A stretch of DNA of 64,000 nucleotides from Poa pratensis. Lineage: Eukaryota > Streptophyta > Magnoliopsida > Poales > Poaceae. The stretch's first letter is position 1. The number at the start of each line of letters is the position of its first letter. Below are positions 22,000-33,372 of this stretch, piece by piece. The stretch covers positions 739,027 to 803,026 of the forward strand of contig CAMZMU010000013.1 in the NCBI GenBank assembly GCA_947311845.1. Reading direction: 5' to 3'. The position numbers and the translations under genes are program-made. Below the pieces are notes generated by a model. It was given only the letters and a program-made list of their open reading frames with translations, made no database searches and had not been told where the DNA came from.

Positions 22000-23200
22000 A
22001 GGTCTTCATGTCACACAAATTCAAAATTCACGAATATGTTTCTCAGTCACTATGATCGGAAATCCTAAGCGATGAACACATGAATGAACCAAATAAAGGT
22101 AAGGTCTATACACCAAGGACAATATTTTCAGTCCATCTCACATCAATGAAATTTCAATGCACTAAGGATATAGTTTCCATTTCAACTCAGGAATGAAAGT
22201 AAGTTCAATGCACTAATGATATAGTTTCCATTACAACTCCCAAACCTTACTGTTTTACGGGTGAAAAATGTAACTAATAAATATATGTCGCTGAAAGTAT
22301 GAAGTTTCAAACACTTTATACATGCCATGCAAACGACCAGGCCAGGAAGTATACGGTCCATAAGTTCAAGAAGAAGACATTTCCTCATCGATCAGAACAA
22401 TAGGCTTTTGAATATCCTCTTTATATGCTAAAACTGGTGCATGGTGTCTCTTACATGAAAGATACAATCTATCTCCGACATTCGAACAACTTACACAGTT
22501 TAGCCACTGGCATCTGACCACCATGCATACATAGAATTGTAGTGTGTAATAGTGGTACCAGTAATAGTAAAATCAAAGAAATTCTATAAATAGACATTAC
22601 AAAGATAAATCACCTGGCCATGTGCATGTATTATGTGCATACAATAAAAGAATAATGGTTTGTTGTACCACAACCATTCTGTACATATATTAAAAGAATA
22701 AAAAAGTTGGACTAATTTAGCAGCCCATGTGCACATCACCGCCACCGTTATGCCACTGTTTGCCCTCAATGTGTGCAAAAACTGAGTGCAATCTCGGACA
22801 AAAATTCATATGTGACATTAACCATTCACATTCAGGTGTTGTGATAATCTACAACAAATTCATATATAGAAGATTTATATTGCCAACAAAATGATGCGGT
22901 AAGCCACAAAATTCATTTGATAGAGCTGAGATTTAATTCAGTTAGTCCAGGGCAACTTATGTGCTGAAATTTCCAGGTGAACATGCAAACAAATTATCTG
23001 TGATAATCCTACTTATGAGATAATAAGTGGATCAAAATATCCAACATTAACATCTTAGACAAGCTCATAATTTTGCACCTAGAGTTACATCTCGAATCAA
23101 AACACGTCATTGATTAAGTCAGTTTAACAATCCAAAGATGCAGAGTTTACATCAGCAGCTTGGTTTCCCCATTAATCTTACGTTTGTTGGATTATAATAG
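22000..23200. other. AT-rich Helitron interior, no gene recognised
   Basis: This stretch is AT-rich and intron-like. Short frames near 22385 (RKCLLLELMDRILPG) and 22770 (HTLRANSGITVAVM), both minus, could be exon remnants, but their splice borders are not convincing. Confidence 0.35.
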
Positions 23201-23228
23201 AGCTAGAAGAGGAGACAAACGAACATAC

Positions 23229-23359
23229 ATTGTGCATGTGGACATGTTCTTGCCTGTGAGCTCTCATCATGCCTCCTGTGCCTCGCTGGATGTAGCGTGC
23301 ATGTGGACCACCTCTAACAGTTGCTCGGCCTCCAGCTGCAATCCTGTCAAGAAGCTCAT
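23229..23359 (-). pseudogene. Exon-like fragment, GRATVRGGPHARYIQRG
   Basis: The borders are an acceptor at GTAACCAG (23360) and a donor AAT|GTATGT (23228). One open frame reads DELLDRIAAGGRATVRGG, then PHARYIQRGTGGMMRAHRQ and EHVHMHN, glycine- and arginine-rich. A second frame (MSFLTGLQLEAEQLLEVVH) is also open up to a stop, so the true frame is uncertain. The family was not recognised. Confidence 0.35.
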
Positions 23360-23786
23360 CTGGTTACTGATACAGGAGTAGCATTCCAACAAAGATTTAG
23401 AAATATCTTGTTGGATTCAACATGTTGATATTCATGATAGCCAATTAATTTGATTTGTTGGATTATGAGAGAGCTGGGATAGCAGCCTGGATACTCCCTT
23501 TATCCCTATTTTTTATGCCTCCAGAAACCAATATATAAGGGAGATATGAGAATCGGGAAACTACACAGATCAGTGTAAGTGACATCTAAGCCTCGTCCTC
23601 TCTCTGCAATTCAAAAACAAATCTATAATGGGTGAAACCTATCAAGCTTTAACTTGCAACCCCTAAAAAATATTCTTTTGCTAGCTGAAATTAGAGAATG
23701 GACTGAGAAAAAACGCAGACCTGAGCATACATAATTTCAGCTTCACCTCAATTTTTGTATTTGTTGACGAGAAAGTAGGAGCTCAC

Positions 23787-23864
23787 CTAGAAGGAGGTCT
23801 GTGGGCAACAGGGCGTGGCCACGGCTGTGGACCGCCGACAACCATAGACATCAGTCATCGTCCC
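23787..23864 (-). pseudogene. Exon-like fragment with clear splice borders
   Basis: An acceptor (CTTAGCAG) and donor (CTAG|GTGAGC) enclose 78 nt. One frame contains an ATG followed by SMVVGGPQPWPRPVAHRPPS, proline-rich. Another reads TDVYGCRRSTAVATPCC and stops at the donor. The frame is undecided and the family is unknown. Confidence 0.3.
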
Positions 23865-24589
23865 CTGCTAAGTGAAAAGAATTGATTATCTGGAGCAACA
23901 CACCAATAATATCTATTCATTTGAGCCACCCTTCTAAATGCTAAGAAAGATATGTGTTCAAAAACTCTGTGGCAGATGCATCAAAATTAATTTCAGAAAT
24001 TGAACTCTTTTAGCACTCTCGAAATTATATTTTAGAAAACGACTCATAATTAATGGAACGAGAAAAAGACTAATCGCTCGCATATATGTATAGTTCAGAG
24101 GCAAGTACCGACATCCCAAGCTGTATAGTAATATCTGTTGGCAAAGATAAACCCAATAGAAATATCTTTGCTGATAGAAAGGTTGTCAGCATTGATCAGC
24201 TTTCCAGATCACGAAAGAACAAACTGATGAAGGTTTCTTGATAAGAAGACCTGATATAAAGAGCAAATGATTGCTCTCAAGCATACTGACACATACACAT
24301 GAATCGAAGAAGTTAGTAACTAATGACCTTGCTTATGATACATGGATTTGAACCTTATTTCTGTTCTGAAATATCAAATATATGATAAGAACAACCTTCA
24401 GAATCAAAAGAAAGCATGCATAACTGAATCTATTGACTTCAAAAGTAGAGGGGCAACCATTTATGGTGTTTACTTGCTATCTTTCCAACTTGAAATATTC
24501 CAAAATACTTAAGAAAATGTAACAATCTTTATCACCACCAGATGGAACATTAAAATGTTGACATAAAGCACTTGAAAATGCCTGAATGG

Positions 24590-24697
24590 CTTCCCCATCT
24601 CATCTGCAAGACCAGCATCTCCTAAATTTAGCCCACCCACCCGAGGCATCATAGGAGCAGAAAAGGAACGGGTTGTGCAGCCTTCATAGGAGAACAT
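24590..24697 (-). pseudogene. Exon-like fragment, PRVGGLNLGDAGLADEMGKP
   Basis: An open frame of about 40 codons starts at ATG 24697 (FSYEGCTTRSFSAPMM) and ends FRHFQ near 24575. Its composition is more protein-like than its surroundings. Splice borders are weak, so this is low confidence. It runs in the same direction as the neighbouring fragments. Confidence 0.25.
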
Positions 24698-25311
24698 GTC
24701 TTAGATGTCAGTCTGCAGTTATTAGCAGAGAGCTCTAGTAAAGACATGTTAACTCAAACCCTATACTATGTTCAATGAGTGCAAAATGCATGCATGAGTT
24801 GATCATCTCTAGTTGCAAGTTTTACTGGATAGCTTCGAATATATTACAATAAGATGCAACTATAACATATTTGACAAGTAATATCTTGAATAAACATACT
24901 AAATGATTTTAAAATGAAGCATACTTAGAAGAGGCGACCATCATAAATTAAACAGTCCAGAAATATGAAAGAAAATTTATGCTGACTTTTTTTAGCACAG
25001 AGCTGCAATAGATTAACATGGCACGGACAAAATGAAATAGCAACATGCATCTTCAACAGAATTGCAGTAGAATAAAAACCTTCAGACTAACACATGAATC
25101 AAAGTCTATTTCCTGGCTCAATTACACCAAACCAATTTTATAGAGCGGAGATACAAATAATTTCACCAATATAATTTACAGTTACAACCTGTAATTGCAT
25201 CATCAAGCAAAAAACCACCGTGTATGTCACTTAAACAAGTGTAAGAACAACCAAATGATTGAGCGTTGTATCCTGAGAAATGAGAATATATAGAGAATAT
25301 AATAGACATAC

Positions 25312-25372
25312 CCAATGGAGATCAACATAACCAGGTTGCTCGACTACAGTCTCAGCAAATTTGCTTCCTCTT
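25312..25372 (-). pseudogene. Exon-like fragment, SKFAETVVEQPGYVDLHW
   Basis: An acceptor (GTTTAACAG) and donor (TTGG|GTATGT) enclose 61 nt with one clean frame, GSKFAETVVEQPGYVDLHW. A further patch at about 25490-25555 (FVQGIRSGKPVLPMDPFSAF) lies upstream in the same direction. The family was not recognised. Confidence 0.35.
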
Positions 25373-26448
25373 CTGTTAAACCATAACCAAGTTAAGAAGA
25401 TCAAATCTGCAAAAATAAACATGTTTAAGGCACACTACTCTGAACATTCATATCTATGTGAATCAGTACAAAATGTAATGAGACACACGATTAAATGCTG
25501 GACAAAGGCGCTAAAGGGATCCATAGGTAGCACTGGCTTCCCAGACCTGATTCCTTGAACAAACTACAGAAGGATACTTGAATTGCAAGCTAACATTGCT
25601 GAAAAGAGAAATCCCCTCTCTTAAATATAGATCAAGCATGGCACACCGAATAGCAAAACAAATGACCACCCTCAACTAACACACCCTTCCGTCAGCAACC
25701 CTTGAAAGTGCATGTGTTGCCCCATGCGTGGTTTTGGTAATTAATGACAATCCTTATGGACTAATGTTTGTATTGAGTTATTCTTGTAGGTTTGTCCATT
25801 GACATCGCTTGAACCCCCATGTGTTTGATTCAAGGTTGTATGCCATCAAGATCATTGATTATGATGGACATATTTGATATGATCAAGAAGATGAAAAGAT
25901 ACAAGGTTGATCAAGACTAAGTGCAAAGAGTGGTTTCAAGTTGATCAACACACAAAGCTAAATGATATACCATGTGGGATCATGTGATCCAATGGTATGG
26001 TAAGAAATTGTCCATATAGCTTTGTGAACTAACCCATTATGTGTGTGTGGCATTCCTTTGTTGGGGGTTAGGTATCTCTCCATGGGCTTGCATCAAAAGG
26101 AAAATTTCTTATAGCTCATGGAGGATGACGTCAAGTGGTGATCGTCATCAAGGTTGTGATGTGCAAGTTCAAGATGGGCATCTAGAAGATATCATATGCT
26201 TGAAGCTTGCAACCCATTTGGAGATATTGGTCAAGTGAAGATGTTCCTAAGAGAGGCACTCCCATCTTGGTGTATGGGGGAGCGATATATGAGTCTTCAC
26301 CAAGCAAAGAGCAATCAAGAAAGGTGGTCCACTTGAAGAGGTCAAGATCATCATCATCTAGCTCAAGTGGAATGCGCAAGGCAAAGGTATGTCCTTGATA
26401 GGGTTTCTATTTTACCGATCTCGTGGTGTTAGTGGGAGACCGGGTTAT

Positions 26449-27733
26449 TGAAAGATCGATATGTCGACTAGAGGGGGGGGTGATTAGGCGACTACCAAAT
26501 TTTAATTCTTTTTCGATTAATTAGGGCTTGAGCAAAGTATAACAAGGTTGACTAGATGTGCACTAGGTGATAGCAACCTATGTGATACAAGCAAGGTAAG
26601 CAACGTAGCGGAAGAAACAAGTAAAGGATAGAAGTAACCGCAAAGTGAAGACACGGAGATGTTTCCCGTAGTTCCTTCCCAAGGGAAGTACGTCTACGTT
26701 GGAGGAGTGTGGAGCCACCTAGGCGCTCCAATAGCACGGATGTGCTCACTCTATTCTCCGTGAGCTTTACCGTGGGGGTTCGGCTCATTCACTATGAGGT
26801 CACCTGATGGCGTTGACCAAGCCGGTACACAAAGGTCGAGAACTCCACAATGAGTTGGAGCCTCCCAACAATGCCTCGGACTTCCTCCGAGACTCACAAA
26901 GGCACCTCGAGTTACAAGCAACCCAAGATGCAAGTTCCACACGGATAGTGTGGGGGGTTTGAAATTCCTTCGGTGAGATTGTAGATCTGGACCTCCTCTA
27001 TCACTCCTCAAAGAATCATGGCGATTGTGTGGTTGGAGTGGGAGATCTCGGAAGTTAAAGCTCGGCAGCAATGGAGGAGAGAGAATGTATATCGCAGCCT
27101 TTCATTGGGGAAGAAAGGGTCTTTATATAGGGGCCCCTGAAAATCCAACCGTTATGCACAAAAATGTGCACAACGGTACTACCGCTGGCAAACAGCGGTA
27201 CTACCGCTACTGCCCTTCACATAGTACCTCAGTGGTTCCGATGCTCAGTTGCAGCGGTAGCACTGAGTGCTACCGTAGTTACCAGGCACCGGTACTACCG
27301 CCAGAACTCACCGGTACTACCGTTGTCATGCCTCGAATAAATTCGTGGTATTCCATCGGTAGTACGTGGGGGGTACCGGAGAGATACCGTTGGAGACAGT
27401 GGCTAAAAACATCTGAACGGTATCCCCAGCGGTACTTCCAGCGGTAGTACCGTTGCTGATGGCAACGGTACTTCCAGAGGTAGTACCGCAGGAGAGGACT
27501 GCCTGCGTGCTGCAGCAGTACTACTCCAGAAGGAGAGGTACTACAGCTGCCCACTGGCGGTACTACCGCCAGGACAAATTCAGCCTGGGCAGATTTTCGA
27601 GCCCCTCTCTCTTCCATATGAGAACTTCTCGTGTTGATGTTTTCATCCCTGTTCAAACTCAAGAACACGATTAGTTCAGTGGGTGTGTTGTTATTAACTC
27701 CAAAACAGAGGAAGAGCCTAGCATGCTCTTTCA
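26449..27733 (-). repeat. 3' LTR of the copia element
   Basis: This LTR is 1285 bp and near-identical to 48512-49794. It carries its own TATA box on the minus strand (27130-27121, CTATATAAAG) and six exact CGGTASTACCG motifs between about 27173 and 27575. Confidence 0.95.
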
Positions 27734-28203
27734 ATCTCGCCCTTTTGGAGTTTGATGACAACACACTCACACAACTGATTTGCAAAATATAGGCAGGCTC
27801 CCCCTATCAGTATGCATCAATAAATTTGCATTTGAATACAAGATGCATACATGACAGGATCAAAGCTCCCCCTACATTTTGTAAACCAAGCAAGTTTATG
27901 AATAACACAAGAAAGCATAACTTGCACAAGCATGGTAAGACATAAAACAAGAGTTATTACACCACATAGTTCCGAACGGAAAAAGAAAGTTCCACATGTC
28001 TTACACCATGCAACGAGATAGTTCACCTAAACCAAGTTCGAATAAGATAAAAAGTGAAGCACAAGCATAAAGATCAAAGAGAGAGACAACAAGAGCTTGT
28101 GCTTCCACCCCATGCAAATCCCCGGATAACCTAGTAGAACTCTCTCCCCCTTTGGCATCAAGACACCAAAAAGGGAGAGGCGATGCTAGCGTCCCAAGGG
28201 GGT
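27734..28203 (-). other. Polypurine tract and 3' untranslated region of the copia element
   Basis: The minus strand next to the LTR reads CCAAAAGGGCGAGAT (27747-27734), the plus-strand primer. The remaining 450 bp up to the extra gene's stop codon is A/T-rich and non-coding. Confidence 0.65.
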
Positions 28204-29935
28204 TCAGTCATCGTCCTCCTCCTCATCATCCTCGTCCCCATCAGCAGCCTCGGGATCAGCATCATTGCCCTCATCACTAGCAGACCCATCACTGCCATCA
28301 TCCTCATCACGATCAGCCCTGCCATGTTCTTCTCCTTCAGAACCCAGGGGTCACCGGCATGAGAAGTGGAGGCATCATCCTGAAGATCGGGATCAACCCA
28401 AGTGTTGTAGCGGTGCTTCCCAATCCACTTGGAGTAAGTGGTGATTCTGTCCTCGGAGCCCGGAGGGATAGGTGCACCCAAAACTGCAAAGCGGTCGCGA
28501 GTGCGTTGGCGTTCTAGCTTGGCCCTTTCATGTTCTCTCCAAGCCCTCACATTGCTATCGTCCTGGCGGCAAAAGATGGAGTGCATAGCATTGGCAACCC
28601 ATTTCTTGAAGGTATTCTCTTTCTTCTTGGGCAACTCAAAAGCTAGGTCATTTTCTTCATCTTCGGTGTTGTAAGCTTCATCATTGGGGATGAGAGGCTT
28701 GAGATGCTTGTTGCGGTTCAAATCTTTGACAGAGTGAGCAATGAGAGGAGTGTCATTGTCCAGCAGCTCTAAGGGAAACTTCTTTTTGACCCATGCATGA
28801 ACAATGAGCTTCATAATAAGGGAGCCAAAGATAGGAACATGCCTTTTCATAATCACTTCATGAATCTCATTCCAAAGGATATCCATAATATCCAGCTTCT
28901 TGCCTTGGCCCACCATCTCAGAAGAGATAACCATAAGGTCAATGAGACGCCCATCGATCTGGTCAAAGTTGCCCACTCGAGGCAACACCGTGTTGCGGAA
29001 AATGCGGTGCATAATGTGCCATGTTTTCTGCAGGTGCTTGGATTCTCCACAAACCCCACGACCCTGAATCAACAGATGAGAGAGAGCAGAGGGCTTCATT
29101 GGCTTGTCCATGTAGGAGATACGAGGTGCTCATCAAAGTCTTCATGTAAGTTGATATAGTTCAAGATCCCAAACTCTTCACAAATGTCCAGGGACTCACC
29201 AAAGTAGTCAAGATGTGCTCTCATATGGTCTGTGTTGATGCAAAACTGCTTCACCACTTTGGTCTTGAAACGGGGAAGCACCTCATTGAAAATCTTCTCT
29301 TGAAACTGAGTATGGAATAGGGGATTCTGGTAGCGGGGATCCTTGGTCACGACATAGGGATTTTCCTTCTTTCCTTGACAAAAGCTTGAAGTGGCATCCT
29401 CATGAGAGAGGCAGACTTCTTGGCAGCAGCTTTGGCTTGAGCAGACTGCTGACGGCGAGTGAGCTTCTCTGGAATAATTTCAGGTTCATCAGTAAGGTCC
29501 TTGTCCTTGCGAGATCTCTTGGGAGCCCGAGCTGAACTGCCCCCACGGCCCTTGCTAGGTCCTAAGAAAGCAGAGACAGATAGCACAGGGGATAAGTATT
29601 GCAAAAACAAACATGATCAAAAAGAGAAGAATCGAAATTGCCCAGTTTCTGGAAAACACCAGATCAACGGTAGTACCGTTTGACAGACCGGTAGTACCGG
29701 TGCAGCGGTAGTACCGCTCCTAGGAGCGGTAGTACCGCCAGCTCCAGATCTAGCGGTTTGACCGACGAAACTGACCCGATCTATGGAATCGTCCAATAAA
29801 CTTTGCAAGTACGATTCTAAACTGAGTACCAACTATTCCCTACTACTTCTACCACAGAGTTGCAAAAAAACAATCTCTATCGAATCTCAACGAATCAACT
29901 AGGTTGAGAGAGAGAGGAGTTTTACCGGAACTCAT
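28204..29935 (-). pseudogene. Extra downstream gene of the copia element (two-exon, degenerate)
   Basis: On the minus strand exon 1 is only ATGAGTTCCG (29935-29926). A 364-nt intron (donor GTAAAA, acceptor TTCTTAG) joins it to exon 2 at 29561, giving MSSGPSKGRGGSSARAPKRSRKD. Further on come KDPRYQNPLFHTQFQEKIF, HLDYFGESLDICEEFGI, a segment resembling the Pfam 'putative plant transposon protein' (IDGRLIDLMVISSEMVGQG), an Arg-rich stretch (RAKLERQRTRDRFAVLG) and, after a shift near 28355, an acidic tail ending at TGA 28204. Frameshifts at about 29360 and 28355 and an internal deletion near 29110 break it. Position after pol matches the env-like or extra ORF of SIRE-type copia elements. Function unknown. 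Confidence 0.7.
29562..29925 (-). other. Predicted intron in the extra copia gene
   Basis: Donor CCG|GTAAAA at 29925 and acceptor CTTTCTTAG at 29562 enclose 364 nt. Splicing joins MSS to GPSKGRGG in frame. The intron itself contains four CGGTAGTACCG motifs (29665-29740). Confidence 0.6.
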
Positions 29936-30465
29936 TGTGGAGAGGAAGAGGGAGGAGAAGGTCCTCGAGCCACCCCACGGCCGGAGAGGGGCTGTCGTGG
30001 CCGGGGAGAAGCTCTCCCGGCGGCAATGTGCGACGGCGGCGGCTGCGGTGAGAGGACGAATGTGGGGGTCGGGTGTGGGGAGGTAGAATGGGAAAAACTA
30101 CCCCCCACGCCCCACTTAACCCCACTGTCAAAAACCCTCAGCGGTACTACCGCTGGCCCAGCGGTAGTACCGCCCGCTGGCACTATCGGTAGAAGAAACG
30201 GTGAAACCGCGCCTGGCAACCACGTTGTCCTGGCGGTGTTACCGGATTTCTAGCGGTAGTACCGCTACTGGTGCTACTGGAAGGTCTAGTGATAAAACCG
30301 CATCTGGGAGGTGCGAGAGCAACCTCAGCCAGAGCGGTAGTACCGCCAGAACTGCCGGTAGTACCGGTACCTGATGACTACGGTATTTAGAGTGGTAGTA
30401 CTGTGCCTGGGAGAGCTCCCAGGCAACGGTAGTACCGTTTCCAAACACCGGTAGTACCGGGCGCC
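29660..30465 (-). promoter_or_regulatory. Array of 11 CGGTA(G/C)TACCG palindromes around the 5' end of the extra gene
   Basis: Exact copies lie near 29668, 29690, 29707, 29729, 30141, 30160, 30255, 30336, 30357, 30429 and 30450. In every one the bases just outside are complementary too (A..T, C..G or G..C), extending the palindrome to 13 bp around an unpaired centre. Four sit in the intron and seven upstream of the ATG at 29935. The minus-strand stretch 30100-29936 is CT-rich like a plant 5' leader. I infer an internal promoter with clustered binding sites; no TATA box is obvious. Confidence 0.5.
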
Positions 30466-30469
30466 TGAA

Positions 30470-30939
30470 ACGCGCATTTCCGCCGAGAAGATCATAAAAG
30501 TTTTTGCAATTTTGGAAAGGAGAGATCTTATGGGATAGAGGTTGGCTTAGGATGGAGTTTGGAACTGGGGGAGGAGAAACAATCCGAGTTTGCAAGAAGC
30601 AAGAGTGAAAGGCCAAACTCAAATGCTCTCCACAAAAAGAGGTCTAAAAAACCCGAATAAGATCAAATGAAGATCAACTCCTCATAAGGAGGAGGGCGGT
30701 GGCCTAGGCCACCATGTATGAGCAATTATCAACCCAAAACCGCGAAGATATATCTTGGGTTCAAGGCCAATACTCATCGTTTAAGCACAATTTGTCACCG
30801 AAGTGACCAAATGAAGCACGAATTGTCAATGTGCGCATAATAGAAGTAGTGTTGACTCATGAATTGAGCTACACTCCCCCTATGTCCATGCATGCATCTA
30901 AACTAGTTACGATGTCTACTAGGGTATTGTGCAAGGCGG
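30470..30939. other. Spacer between pol and extra gene
   Basis: This is non-coding sequence of the copia element between the end of RNase H and the palindrome array. ATACTCATCG and TTGTCACCGAAGTGACCAAATG (30796-30813) form a local inverted repeat. Nothing else was recognised. Confidence 0.4.
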
Positions 30940-31445
30940 TCAAGCAAAGTTGCTCGCATCAATGACATTTAGTTCATTCCTCAACTCTCGAAATCTTGGT
31001 TCATCAAGGGCCTTGGTGAATATATCCGCAAGTTGATCCTTGGTTCCTACAAAAGAAAGGTCAATGTTGCCCCTCTCCACATGCTCCCGGATGAAATGAT
31101 GACGAACTTCAATATGCTTCGTCTTGGCATGTTGCACGGGGTTGTGGGCGATCTTGATAGCACTTCATTATCGCAATGAGGGCACCTTGGAGAAGTAATA
31201 CCATAATCCTTCATAGTTTGCACCATCCATAAGAGTTGAGCACAACAACTTGCGGCGGAGATGTACTCGGCTTCGGTGGTGGAGAGAGCAACACAATTTT
31301 GCTTCTTGGAAGACCAACACACCAAGGAGCGGCCAAGAAATTGACAACTCCCGGATGTAGACTTCCTATCCTTCTTCTCTCCGGCATAATCCGCATCCGA
31401 AACCCATGAGATGAAAGCTTGAACCCTTGGGATACCAAAGACCAA
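30940..31445 (-). pseudogene. Copia RNase H domain
   Basis: On the minus strand the frame gives [41 protein letters not shown] and then, after a shift near 31150, [21 protein letters not shown] and [11 protein letters not shown]. These are the catalytic and C-terminal RNase H blocks of copia elements; the enzyme removes the RNA template during reverse transcription. The domain overlaps the RT frame and one indel separates them (near 31440). The protein ends at IDASNFA. Confidence 0.92.
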
Positions 31446-32565
31446 AGTTTGGGGTATGAAGCAAATATCGAAAGATGCGCTTAACCGCCACTAAGTGGCT
31501 CTCTTTGGGAGCCGCTTGATACCTTGCACACTTACCCACACTAAACATAATATCCGGTCTAGATGCACAAAGATAAAGCAAAGAGCCAATCATAGAGCGA
31601 TAGAGTTTTTGATCGACATCGTTACCCTCGGTGTCGGTGTGGAGGTCGACGGAGGTGGACATGGGTGTCTTGTAAGGTTTGAGCTCCGTCATCGTGAACC
31701 TCTTGAGCATGTCTTGGGTATATTTGGCTTGATTGATGAAGGTACCTTCCCTATATTGCTTCACTTCAAATCCTAGGAAGTACTTCAACTCCCCCATCAT
31801 GGACATCTCAAATTTGCTTGTCATTAGCTTTGCAAACTCATCATTGAAAGCATTGTTAGTAGAACCAAAAATGATGTCATCTACATAGAGTTGGCATATG
31901 AAAAGATTGCCACCCACCTTCTTGGTAAAGAGGGTGGGGTCAATAACACCAACTTGGAATCCACGGTCTACAAGAAACTCTCGAAGGTGCTCATACCACG
32001 CACGTGGGGCTTGTTTAAGGCCATAGAGTGCCTTGTCGAGCTTGTAAACATGGTCCGGATGGTTGGGATCCTCAAACCCGGGAGGTTGCTTAACATATAC
32101 CAACTCATTAATAGGACCATTAAGGAAAGCACTTTTAACATCCATTTGTTGCAATTTAAAGTTATGATGAGATGCATATGCAAGCAAGATGCGAATAGAT
32201 TCAAGACGAGCAACGGGGGCATAGGTTTCACCGAAGTCAACACCTTCGACTTGAGAGTAGCCTTGTGCCACCAATCTTGCCTTGTTTCGAATGACAATGC
32301 CGTTCGAATCTTGCTTGTTCTTGAAGACCCACTTGGTGCCGATGACGTTCTTGCACCCATTTGGCCTTGGCACCAACTTCCACACCTTGTTGCGCTTGAA
32401 GTTATTGAGTTCTTCATGCATGGCATCAATCCAATCATGATCTTCAAGAGCTTCATACACCTTCTTGGGCTCGATGAAGGACACAAAAGCATGGTTGGTG
32501 CTAAAGCTTGCCAATTGTTTTCTTGTGACGACCTTGCTTTGGACACCTCCAAGAACTTTGTCCAA
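31366..32565 (-). pseudogene. Copia reverse transcriptase domain
   Basis: This 399-codon minus-strand frame carries [85 protein letters not shown] and the catalytic [11 protein letters not shown], the standard copia RT series. It ends with [16 protein letters not shown] and the [13 protein letters not shown] linker before RNase H. The RT core itself is uninterrupted, which is unusual among the decayed domains of this copy. Confidence 0.95.
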
Positions 32566-32582
32566 TGTATGCTCTAAGCGAG

Positions 32583-33056
32583 TTAATTTTGCTCTCTTCG
32601 CAATTCTCTTCTCTTCTTGGTCTCCTCCGAAGTTTCTTGAGAGATGACTTGATCATTTCCTTCATCATCGGAGACATGTGCATTGTTTTGATCTTGAGCT
32701 TGATCTTGATGAGGACCACCTTGATCTTGTTCTTGATCATTGACGTGTGCACCATCTAGAGCTTGGTCTTGAACATCAAGTTGTGGAGAGGAACCACTAG
32801 GTTGATCTTGTTCTTGACCTTGCTCACTTGATTGAGGGCTCGGAGTTTGTTCTTGGTTACGGGGAGGATCTTGAGTTGGTGATGACATGACTTGAGGAGG
32901 AGCTCGAGGAGGATCTTGAACTTGAGGAGGATCCTCTTCAATGGGACGGATGTCCCCAATTGCCATCCTTCTTAGAGCGAGCTCCATAGGTACATCACCT
33001 ACAACATTAGGATCAACTTGCCCCACTTGGGAGCCATTATCCTCATCAAACTTCAC
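32583..33056 (-). pseudogene. Copia linker between integrase and RT, Gln/Asp/Pro-rich
   Basis: The minus-strand frame begins MKFDEDNGSQVGQVDPN and is dominated by QDQ, PPQ and DPP repeats (PPQVQDPPRAPPQ, DQEQDQGGPHQDQ) up to [19 protein letters not shown]. Such a disordered spacer separates integrase and RT in plant copia elements. The ORF is intact over 157 codons. Confidence 0.8.
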
Positions 33057-33372
33057 GTCACTAGATTCTTCAACTTGACCGGTGGTCTTGTTGTAGACTC
33101 TATAGCCGTGAGAGTTTGTGGAGTAACCAACAAAGATACCCTCTATAGATCTAGTCTCAAACTTAGATAACGGTTACCTTTCTTGCGAATGAAGCACTTG
33201 CATCCAAAGACACGAAAATAAGAAAGATCCGGTTTCTTCCCAAAAGAATCTCATATGGGGTCTTGTTCAATAGCTTGCGAGATATAACCGATTTGTTGCA
33301 TGACAAGCGGTGGAGATGGCTTCGGCCCAAAAGTTAAACGGAGAAGCATACTCCGCAATCATGGTCCTAGCC
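33057..33372 (-). pseudogene. Copia integrase, C-terminal portion (left of the nested element)
   Basis: Minus strand: directly after the nested element the frame reads ARTMIAEYASPFNFWAEAI, then STACHATNRLYLA, which is the last part of the integrase catalytic core (the FWAEAI helix). Further downstream, IRKKGN and LSLRLDL are decayed GKF-type C-terminal sequence. This portion continues exactly from the integrase part at 44887-45547. Confidence 0.88.

Noticed and set aside
27025..27785. Tyr/Ser-rich frames (RYYRYC..., YRWKYRW...) in the copia LTR.
   Set aside because: They derive from translation of the CGGTACTACCG array (CGG-TAC-TAC-CG gives RYY/VLP patterns).
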